In this document: piece by piece, positions 1 to 4,741 of the stretch | How the letters are laid out: every line of letters begins with the position of its first letter | Numbering within the stretch: the stretch's first letter is position 1 | From: Luminiphilus sp. | GTDB taxonomy: Bacteria; Pseudomonadota; Gammaproteobacteria; Pseudomonadales; Halieaceae | Length of the DNA stretch: 7,213 bases | Direction: 5' to 3' | NCBI GenBank assembly: GCA_029251065.1 | Contig: JAQXEB010000161.1 | Location: 1 to 7,213 of the forward strand | Made by a program: the position numbers and the translations under genes | The notes under the pieces: generated by a model | What the model was told of the DNA's origin: nothing | Database searches by the model: none | What the model saw: the letters and a program-made list of their open reading frames with translations, nothing else

Positions 1-682
1 CGTGGAGCTCAGGTTTGATCTGCCAAACCTCTTTGATACCGATTCCGTAATGTTGAGGGTCTTTACCTTCATCAAGCCCAAAATGTGCGATGAGCTCTTT
101 TCCCAAATGTCCGCGACAACCCTCAGCAAACAAAGTGTACTTAGCATGCAGCTCCATTCCCGGCATGAAAGAATCTTTTTGCTCCCCCGTGGCACTAATG
201 CCCATGTCACCCGTCGCGATCCCTTTGACAGAACCGTCGTCGTTAAACAGCACTTCGGACGCAGCGAAGCCCGGGTAAACCTCAACACCATTATTTTCCG
301 CCTGCTCTGCGAGCCAGCGACAGACGTTGCCCATCGAGACGATGTAGTTCCCGTGGTTGTGGACCGGGGGAGGCAACAACAAATTGGGGATTTTTGCAGC
401 CGACTTGCCCGACGTGTAGTAATAAAAGACGTCTTCTGTCACCGCGGTATTGAGCGGTGCACCCATTGAGCCCCAATCGGGCAATAGTTCATCGAGCGCG
501 GTGGTCTCAAGTACAGCACCCGAAAGAATATGAGCGCCAACTTCGGACCCTTTTTCCACGACGCACACACTGATTTCACGCTCTTGTTCTTGAGCCAACT
601 GACTGAGTTTAATAGCTGCCGACAACCCTGCAGGGCCTGCGCCGACGACTACCACGTCAAATTCCATCGATTCGCGTTCCAA
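1..682 (-). CDS. etfD: Electron transfer flavoprotein-ubiquinone oxidoreductase (ETF-QO), N-terminal part
   Basis: ETF-QO takes electrons from reduced electron transfer flavoprotein and passes them through FAD and a 4Fe-4S cluster to ubiquinone at the inner membrane. The frame gives 227 residues and leaves the window at position 1; family members are about 550 residues, so the Fe-S and quinone-binding C-terminal part is outside. Visible here: an N-terminal FAD-binding Rossmann motif VVVVGAGPAG (residues 10-19, GxGxxG), the acidic end of the second strand (VVEKG, E43), the family segment GAHILSGAVLE (49-59), and the blocks NHGNYIVSMG and LFAEGCRGHLG further on. The start is taken as TTG at 680-682: it gives MERESMEFD, close to the N-terminus usual in gammaproteobacterial ETF-QO as I recall it, and has GGAGGT six bases upstream. 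An ATG five codons in (665-667) is the alternative. The gene is divergent from etfBA, its electron donor, which supports the call. No frameshift seen. Confidence 0.95.
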   Translation of the reverse strand, partial: MERESMEFDVVVVGAGPAGLSAAIKLSQLAQEQEREISVCVVEKGSEVGAHILSGAVLETTALDELLPDWGSMGAPLNTAVTEDVFYYYTSGKSAAKIPNLLLPPPVHNHGNYIVSMGNVCRWLAEQAENNGVEVYPGFAASEVLFNDDGSVKGIATGDMGISATGEQKDSFMPGMELHAKYTLFAEGCRGHLGKELIAHFGLDEGKDPQHYGIGIKEVWQIKPELH

Positions 683-687
683 AACAC

Positions 688-693
688 ACCTCC
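688..693 (-). promoter_or_regulatory. Ribosome binding site of etfD, decides the TTG start
   Basis: On the minus strand this reads GGAGGT and ends six bases before the TTG at 680-682. That is ideal spacing for the TTG and too long (about 21 bases) for the in-frame ATG at 665-667, so it favours the rare start codon. Confidence 0.75.
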
Positions 694-724
694 AATTAAC
701 AAGCGCAATAGGCTCTATCCACGT

Positions 725-754
725 AAAATATGCACAGCCAATCACTTTTTTGAA
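725..754 (-). promoter_or_regulatory. Candidate promoter of etfD
   Basis: On the minus strand, TTCAAA (749-754, -35-like) and TATTTT (725-730, -10-like) are separated by 18 bases. This would start transcription near 718 and give a leader of about 35 bases that includes the GGAGGT site. The match is by eye to the sigma-70 consensus only. Confidence 0.35.
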
Positions 755-763
755 CTTGCAGTA

Positions 764-780
764 TGTTAAAGTATCGCGCC
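764..780 (+). promoter_or_regulatory. Candidate extended -10 promoter of etfBA with GC-rich discriminator
   Basis: TG (764-765), one base, then TAAAGT (767-772) matches an extended -10 element, followed by the GC-rich run CGCGCC (775-780). The -35 region is only a T-rich stretch (746-751). The predicted start near 779 leaves a leader of about 83 bases before etfB. A GC-rich discriminator is typical of promoters sensitive to growth rate, but that is an inference. Confidence 0.35.
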
Positions 781-822
781 TCGCAGGTGTAGTAATGCGA
801 GCAACAATTTGATCTCTGATCA
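780..822 (+). promoter_or_regulatory. Two inverted repeats in the etfBA leader
   Basis: CTCGCA (780-785) pairs with TGCGAG (796-801), a six-base stem with a ten-base loop lying at the predicted 5' end of the etfBA transcript. Just downstream, TGATC-TCT-GATCA (810-822) is a perfect five-base inverted repeat and could be a dimeric repressor operator. Arms this short occur often by chance; their place between divergent ETF genes is the only reason to list them. Confidence 0.25.
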
Positions 823-861
823 CTAAGAATTTTAAACACGTTAACTTTCAGTGGAGATGCT

Positions 862-1611
862 ATGAAAGTACTCGTCGCAGTGAAGCGCGTTGTGGATTAC
901 AACGTAAAGGTGCGCGCCAAGTCCGATGGCTCGGATGTGGAGCTCAACAACGTTAAAATGGCGATAAACCCATTCTGTGAAATTGCGGTTGAAGAAGCGG
1001 TGCGTCTGAAAGAGGCAGGCACGGCTTCTGAAGTCGTTGTCGCGTCAATCGGCGATAAGAGTTGCCAAGAACAGATCCGTACGGCGCTCGCACTGGGGGC
1101 CGATCGCGGCGTTCACGTCGAGGCCGAAGGTCGACCCGAACCGCTTGAGGTCGCCAAATTACTCAAGGGCGTGATTACAGCAGAGTCGCCCGACCTGGTC
1201 ATTTTAGGCAAGCAGTCGATCGACGGAGACAACAACCAGACGGGGCAAATGCTCGGCGCCTTAACTGGGATGGGGCAGGGTACATTTGCGTCAGAGGTTA
1301 ATGTGGGCGACGGCACTGTTCAGGTCATACGCGAGGTTGATGGTGGACTTCAGACCGTTGAGTTGACGCTACCCGCAATTGTCACGACGGACTTACGTCT
1401 AAACGAACCACGATACGCGTCACTGCCGAACATCATGAAGGCCAAGAAAAAGCCGCTTGAGACGTTTTCGCCTTCAGATTTGGGCGTAGAGGTGAAGTCG
1501 CACGTCACATTGGTCAGTGTAAAGCCGCCAGCAGAGCGATCAGCCGGCATCAAGGTAGAATCGGTTGAGCAGCTGGTCGACAAGCTCAAGAACGAAGCGA
1601 AGGTGATTTAA
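862..1611 (+). CDS. etfB: Electron transfer flavoprotein beta subunit
   Basis: EtfB is the small subunit of the soluble ETF heterodimer, which collects electrons from acyl-CoA and other dehydrogenases; it binds AMP and carries the recognition loop that docks onto partner dehydrogenases. The 249-residue length is normal. Visible motifs: MKVLVAVKRVVDYNVKVR at the N-terminus, AMP-pocket segment KQSIDGDNNQTGQM (117-130), and the EtfB signature region LRLNEPRYASLPNIMKAKKK (178-197), which contains the recognition-loop leucine and is almost the same as in mitochondrial ETF-beta. The ATG has GGAG (853-856) five bases upstream. It is the first gene of the etfBA operon: its TAA overlaps the etfA ATG by one base (TAATG), pointing to translational coupling and equal subunit amounts. 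This is the housekeeping, not the nitrogen-fixation (FixA), type, judged by the KQSIDGDNNQTG block. Confidence 0.97.
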   Translation: MKVLVAVKRVVDYNVKVRAKSDGSDVELNNVKMAINPFCEIAVEEAVRLKEAGTASEVVVASIGDKSCQEQIRTALALGADRGVHVEAEGRPEPLEVAKLLKGVITAESPDLVILGKQSIDGDNNQTGQMLGALTGMGQGTFASEVNVGDGTVQVIREVDGGLQTVELTLPAIVTTDLRLNEPRYASLPNIMKAKKKPLETFSPSDLGVEVKSHVTLVSVKPPAERSAGIKVESVEQLVDKLKNEAKVI

Positions 1612-2540
1612 TGAAAACGTTAATTGTTGCAGAACACGATAACGAGTCGCTGAAGCCCGCGACGTTAAATGCTGTAGCCGCTGCGCAACACTTTGGTGGT
1701 GATGTAGATATTCTCGTCGTCGGCAGTGGATGCCAGGGTGTTGCTGATGCCGCTGCGTCGGTCGCCGGTGTTACTGGTGTGCTGAGTGCCGATAACGTGG
1801 TCTACGAGCATCAGCTGGCAGAAAATGTCAGTCTTGCGATCGCAGATCTGGCTGCGGGTTACGATTGCGTCATGGCCGCTGCTACGGCGAATGGTAAGAA
1901 CTTTATGCCACGCGTCGCTGCGTTACTCGATGTTGCGCAGATTTCAGACATTACAGGAATCATAGACGCAGACACGTTTGAACGGCCGATTTATGCGGGA
2001 AATGTCATGGCGACCGTAAAAAGCTCTGATGCTAAAAAGGTCATCACTGTGCGCACAACTGCGTTTGACGCTGTCGCTGCCGAGGGCGGTACTGCCGTCG
2101 TACAGCAGGTTGATGGTGCGCATGATGCAGGCGTTTCGCGCTTTGTAGGTGAGGAGGTTGCGGTATCTGATCGACCAGAGCTCACGGCGGCATCGGTGGT
2201 CATTTCGGGTGGACGTGGCATGCAGAATGGCGATAATTTCTCCATGCTTGAAGGCATTGCTGACAAGTTGAATGCGGCGATCGGTGCTTCACGCGCCGCC
2301 GTTGATGCCGGGTTTGTTCCTAATGATTATCAAGTGGGTCAAACCGGAAAAATTGTCGCGCCAGACTTGTATATTGCCGTGGGGATTTCAGGGGCCATCC
2401 AACACTTGGCTGGAATGAAAGACAGTAAAGTCATTGTGGCGATTAATAAGGACGAGGACGCACCGATTTTTCAGGTGGCAGACTACGGTCTTGTTGCTGA
2501 TCTTTTCTCAGCGCTTCCTGAACTCGAAGCGGCGCTTTAA
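1611..2540 (+). CDS. etfA: Electron transfer flavoprotein alpha subunit
   Basis: EtfA forms the ETF heterodimer with EtfB and holds most of the FAD-binding site; reduced ETF then passes electrons to ETF-QO, encoded divergently at the left edge. Length 309 residues is normal. N-terminal domain I is the less conserved half (1 to about 185). The C-terminal FAD domain contains SGGRGM (199-204, with the flavin-contacting Arg202), GASRAAVDAGFVPNDYQVGQ (225-244), and the ETF-alpha signature from LYIAVGISGAIQHLAG (253-268) to VIVAINKD (274-281), then PIFQVADYGLVADLF (285-299). No residue of these blocks is missing. The ATG shares its A with the etfB stop, so translation is probably coupled. The stop codon lies in the loop of a GC-rich hairpin (see terminator). 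Confidence 0.97.
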   Translation: MKTLIVAEHDNESLKPATLNAVAAAQHFGGDVDILVVGSGCQGVADAAASVAGVTGVLSADNVVYEHQLAENVSLAIADLAAGYDCVMAAATANGKNFMPRVAALLDVAQISDITGIIDADTFERPIYAGNVMATVKSSDAKKVITVRTTAFDAVAAEGGTAVVQQVDGAHDAGVSRFVGEEVAVSDRPELTAASVVISGGRGMQNGDNFSMLEGIADKLNAAIGASRAAVDAGFVPNDYQVGQTGKIVAPDLYIAVGISGAIQHLAGMKDSKVIVAINKDEDAPIFQVADYGLVADLFSALPELEAAL

Positions 2541-2549
2541 CGCCGCTTT
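2526..2549 (+). terminator. Hairpin across the etfA stop, possible intrinsic terminator
   Basis: AAGCGGCG (2527-2534) pairs perfectly with CGCCGCTT (2541-2548) around the six-base loop CTTTAA that holds the etfA stop codon. Only a short T run (2547-2549) follows, so termination may be partial and allow read-through into the small ORF at 2571. This could be an operon-end terminator or an attenuating or RNA-protecting stem. Confidence 0.45.
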
Positions 2550-2570
2550 CGCTCATTATCTGGGGGATAC

Positions 2571-2681
2571 ATGTCAAAAAGTAATATGGACGACAGTACG
2601 GCGGATGCCGTCGTAGCCGTAGTTGTTCTGGCGGTTGCCATTCTCGGCGTCGTCGAGTGGCTGTCTGGACTGCCCGCTTAA
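2571..2681 (+). CDS. Small single-membrane-segment protein of unknown function (36 residues)
   Basis: I do not recognise this protein. The ORF starts at ATG 2571 with a G-rich site GGGGGA (2562-2567) just upstream and encodes 36 residues. Residues 1-12 are polar (MSKSNMDDSTAD), residues 13-28 are almost wholly Val, Ala, Leu, Ile and Gly, and the tail EWLSGLPA follows. One membrane helix is therefore predicted. No lipobox or obvious cleavage site is seen. It lies 30 bases after etfA, separated from it by the hairpin at the etfA stop, so it could be read as a low-level third gene of the etf operon. Its stop codon interleaves with that of the convergent DUF2970 gene (overlap 2678-2681). A chance ORF is possible at this size, but the binding site, amino acid pattern and clean position between genes favour a real gene. 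Confidence 0.55.
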   Translation: MSKSNMDDSTADAVVAVVVLAVAILGVVEWLSGLPA

Positions 2682-2860
2682 GGCGTCACTGCGCTGACCA
2701 CGACGACAATCGTGGCGACAAAAAGCACCGTAAATAGGATGCCGGCAACAATAAAAGTGCCGGCGTTTCCTTCCTCGAAATCACGCTCACGGTTTTTCTT
2801 ACTTTGAACACCGATCGCGGCGGCGAGCGTGCTTTGCACGACTCGAAGTATCTTCGGCAC
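2678..2860 (-). CDS. DUF2970 family small membrane protein
   Basis: The 60-residue product matches my memory of the DUF2970 family (Pfam PF11174), short proteobacterial proteins of unknown function. Seen here: a short N-terminal segment VVQSTLAAAIGVQS (7-20), the charged block KKNRERDFEEGN (21-32), which is the family hallmark, and one membrane helix FIVAGILFTVLFVATIVVVV (36-55) near the C-terminus. The start is GTG at 2858-2860; an in-frame TAG lies two codons upstream, so no earlier start exists, and no ATG is available. The ribosome binding site is weak. The gene faces the small ORF 2571-2681 and shares four bases (TTAA) with it, each strand using a TAA stop there. It is divergent from nfuA with a 116-bp gap. 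Function cannot be deduced. Confidence 0.85.
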   Translation of the reverse strand: MPKILRVVQSTLAAAIGVQSKKNRERDFEEGNAGTFIVAGILFTVLFVATIVVVVSAVTP

Positions 2861-2890
2861 GTTCTAATATCTCGTTGATTCAACGCTGGC

Positions 2891-2918
2891 AGTGTAGTTT
2901 GTGGGACAAATTATTCAA
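2891..2918 (-). promoter_or_regulatory. Candidate promoter of the DUF2970 gene with symmetric spacer
   Basis: On the minus strand TTGAAT (2913-2918) and TACACT (2891-2896) stand 16 bases apart, a fair sigma-70-like pair, with a predicted start near 2885 and a leader of about 25 bases. The spacer holds the inverted repeat TTTGT-GGG-ACAAA (2898-2910), where a repressor could block the promoter. No matching promoter was found by eye for nfuA in the same gap. Confidence 0.35.
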
Positions 2919-2976
2919 GACAGACATTTAAGTACTGAAAGTTCTGGTAATCTGCAGACCTGTCTCGGAGGACACT

Positions 2977-3552
2977 ATGGTAACGATCACTGAATCTGCT
3001 CGCTTTTATCTTAAAGAGTTGCTCGAAAAACAAGCCGATGCATTAGGGGTCAGGGTCTTTATTAATAGCCCCGGCACACCCAAAGCCGAAACGTGCATCG
3101 CCTACTGTCGAGAAGGTGACATGCAGGAGACCGATGAAGAGCATGATTTTGCGCCCATTACCGCCTGGATAGAGGCGAGAAGCATTCCATTTTTGGAAGA
3201 TGCGGTTGTTGATTATGCGACCGACAAGATGGGTGGGCAACTGACCATTAAGGCCCCCAATGCGAAGATGCCGAGAGTCGATGTCGATAGCCCCATAGAG
3301 GACCGTATAAATTACCTGCTGTACAACGAGGTCAATCCGTCATTGGCGGCACACGGTGGTGACGTTTCGCTCGTGGAGGTCACCGACGACCAAATTGCAA
3401 TTCTTCGCTTTGGCGGGGGCTGCCAGGGATGCAGTGCGGTGAGCATTACGCTCAAGGACGGTGTAGAAAAGACACTGACTGAGCAAATCCCCGAACTTGC
3501 CGGCGTCCGTGATATGACAGATCACACGGATCGATCAAACTCCTACTATTAA
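2977..3552 (+). CDS. nfuA: Fe-S cluster carrier/biogenesis protein NfuA
   Basis: NfuA is a cytoplasmic carrier that receives 4Fe-4S clusters from the assembly machinery and hands them to target enzymes, mainly under iron or oxidative stress. Length is 191 residues, the same as E. coli NfuA. Residues 1 to about 95 form the degenerate A-type (IscA-like) targeting domain, with FINSPGTPKAETC and the cysteines C40 and C44. Residues 105-185 form the Nfu domain with AAHGGDVSLVEV (124-135) and the cluster-binding motif GGGCQGCS (146-153; C149 and C152, the same positions as in E. coli). The tail ends in SNSYY, like the E. coli SYY end. The ATG has GGAGGA (2967-2972) four bases upstream. The stop overlaps the convergent aroF stop by four bases (3549-3552). 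No clear IscR-type site was seen upstream by eye. Confidence 0.97.
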   Translation: MVTITESARFYLKELLEKQADALGVRVFINSPGTPKAETCIAYCREGDMQETDEEHDFAPITAWIEARSIPFLEDAVVDYATDKMGGQLTIKAPNAKMPRVDVDSPIEDRINYLLYNEVNPSLAAHGGDVSLVEVTDDQIAILRFGGGCQGCSAVSITLKDGVEKTLTEQIPELAGVRDMTDHTDRSNSYY

Positions 3553-4619
3553 ACGCGCTCTGGGAGCGTGTCCCTTAACGCATCGGCAAGCTCTATTAGG
3601 GTCGTTTCAGTCATTTCCCAGCTCATGCAGGCGTCGGTGACCGACACCCCGTATGCTAGGTTGCTGAGGTCCATTGGAATGTCTTGCCTGCCCTCATTGA
3701 TGTGACTTTCCAGCATTAAACCGATAATCGACCGATTGCCTTTGAGTATTTGATCGCAAACGTCTTGGGTTACCAGCGCTTGTTTATTGTGGTCTTTGCT
3801 TGAATTTGCGTGGCTACAATCGACCATAATATTCTCGGGTAAGCCCGCTTTCGCAAGGGCCTGCTCACAACGGGCTATTTGAGCGCTCTGATAGTTCGGA
3901 CCGCTTGACCCGCCGCGCAAGACCACATGGCCGTAACTGTTCCCTCGAGTCTCAAAAACCGACACGACGCCCTCAGAGTTGATGCCCAAAAAGCGATGCG
4001 GGTGCTGCACTGACTTTAGGGCGTTAATGGCCACGTCGAGACTGCCGTCCGTTCCGTTTTTGAACCCAACCGCAGAGGAAAGGCCGCTGGCCATTTCTCG
4101 GTGCGTTTGAGATTCAGTTGTTCGTGCTCCAATGGCGGACCAACTGATTAAGTCCTGTAAATATTGCGGCGTAATGGGGTCTAGCGCTTCTGTGGCCGTC
4201 GGCAGTCCCATCTGCAACAGATCGCGAAGCAGTGTTCGTCCAATCCTCAAACCCGCTTCAATATCAAATGAGTCATCCAGGTGTGGGTCATTGATCAGGC
4301 CTTTCCAGCCCGTTGTTGTGCGGGGCTTCTCGAAGTAGACGCGCATGACAATATAGATCGTGTCTTTAACGCGTTCAGAAAGCGCTTTGAGATTCTGTGC
4401 GTAGGCGAGGGCCGCCTCACAGTCGTGGATAGAGCAGGGCCCAACAACGACCACTAAGCGGGGGTCTTTGCGATCTAAAATATCACTGATGACCGCCCGT
4501 GACTGGGTGACAAACTCGAACGTCGCATCATCGACGGGGACCGAAGAGCGCAGCACCGAAGGCGCTATTAGCGCCTTTTGCGACGCGACATTGACATTAT
4601 GGACAGCGGATTTACTCAT
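3549..4619 (-). CDS. aroF: 3-deoxy-7-phosphoheptulonate (DAHP) synthase, class I, tyrosine-type
   Basis: This cytoplasmic enzyme joins phosphoenolpyruvate and erythrose 4-phosphate to DAHP, the first step of the shikimate pathway. Taking ATG 4617-4619 as start gives 356 residues, the normal length. Visible: GPCSIHD (60-66; metal ligand Cys62), KPRTTTGWKG (98-107, substrate loop), GARTTESQTHR (164-174), GFKNGTDG (185-192), and metal ligands His270 (DCSHANSS), Glu304 (LESH) and Asp329 (SVTDAC). The segments PTATEALDPITPQYL, SWSAIGARTTESQTHREMAS and NRSIIGLMLES resemble the tyrosine-inhibited E. coli AroF more than AroG or AroH; feedback by tyrosine is therefore inferred. A TTG directly before the ATG (4620-4622) could add one residue. 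No ribosome binding site is obvious. The stop interleaves with that of nfuA (3549-3552). A perfect hairpin lies in codons 14-20. No TyrR box pattern (TGTAAA-N6-TTTACA) was found upstream. Confidence 0.95.
   Translation of the reverse strand: MSKSAVHNVNVASQKALIAPSVLRSSVPVDDATFEFVTQSRAVISDILDRKDPRLVVVVGPCSIHDCEAALAYAQNLKALSERVKDTIYIVMRVYFEKPRTTTGWKGLINDPHLDDSFDIEAGLRIGRTLLRDLLQMGLPTATEALDPITPQYLQDLISWSAIGARTTESQTHREMASGLSSAVGFKNGTDGSLDVAINALKSVQHPHRFLGINSEGVVSVFETRGNSYGHVVLRGGSSGPNYQSAQIARCEQALAKAGLPENIMVDCSHANSSKDHNKQALVTQDVCDQILKGNRSIIGLMLESHINEGRQDIPMDLSNLAYGVSVTDACMSWEMTETTLIELADALRDTLPERV
3553..3571. terminator. Weak hairpin at the nfuA/aroF convergent end
   Basis: ACGCGCTC (3553-3560) and GAGCGTGT (3564-3571) form an eight-pair stem with one G-T pair and a TGG loop, just past the nfuA stop and inside the last codons of aroF. 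On the minus strand it is followed by TTTAATAG, on the plus strand by CCCTT, so neither side has a proper T run. It may help end either transcript, but the case is weak. Confidence 0.3.
4558..4579. repeat. Perfect 8-bp inverted repeat early in aroF
   Basis: On the plus strand AAGGCGCT (4559-4566) and AGCGCCTT (4570-4577) flank a three-base loop ATT, and TT follows (4578-4579). It lies about 45-60 bases into the aroF coding region. In the aroF mRNA no T run follows, so it does not look like an attenuator there; in the antisense direction it resembles an intrinsic terminator. Confidence 0.5.
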
Positions 4620-4652
4620 CAAGGTATTAGCACACAGTTTTTGAAGTCGCGG

Positions 4653-4681
4653 AGCATACCGTGATCGGCGCTCTGAGTCAT
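4653..4681 (-). promoter_or_regulatory. Candidate promoter of aroF
   Basis: On the minus strand ATGACT (4676-4681) and TATGCT (4653-4658) are 17 bases apart, each matching four of six consensus bases, followed by the GC-rich stretch CCGCG. The predicted start near 4646 leaves a leader of about 27 bases, with no room for a leader-peptide attenuator. Confidence 0.4.
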
Positions 4682-4706
4682 GGCTGGGACCGTCGATGCG
4701 CTCGAA

Positions 4707-4735
4707 TTTAATCGTTAACCTGGTTCCTGTATAAC
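4707..4735 (+). promoter_or_regulatory. Candidate promoter of the RecB-like nuclease gene, leaderless arrangement
   Basis: TATAAC (4730-4735) matches five of six -10 bases; the -35 region is weak (TTTAAT, 4707-4712, 17-base spacing). The expected transcription start is six to eight bases past the -10, at 4741-4743, which is the ATG itself (4742). If used, the mRNA would have no leader. Confidence 0.35.
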
Positions 4736-4741
4736 GTGTGA

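Noticed and set aside
2..469. 155-codon open frame on the plus strand
   Set aside because: It lies wholly antisense to the well-supported ETF-QO coding region and its translation resembles no family I know.
832..845. PsrA- or FadR-like operator (TTTAAAC-ACG-TTAAC) before etfB
   Set aside because: The two halves are not true inverted copies, and the match to GAAAC-N4-GTTTC is poor.
2597..2611. Short stem ACGGC-GGAT-GCCGT in the small ORF
   Set aside because: Five-base arms within coding sequence and no T run; not distinguishable from chance.
2686..2883. 65-codon minus-strand frame starting with ATG over the DUF2970 gene
   Set aside because: It is a shifted frame of the DUF2970 gene; the hallmark residues and membrane helix are in the GTG-started frame.
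4623..4741. TyrR-controlled operator or leader peptide before aroF
   Set aside because: No TGTAAA-N6-TTTACA pattern and no Tyr-, Phe- or Trp-rich short ORF was found in the gap.
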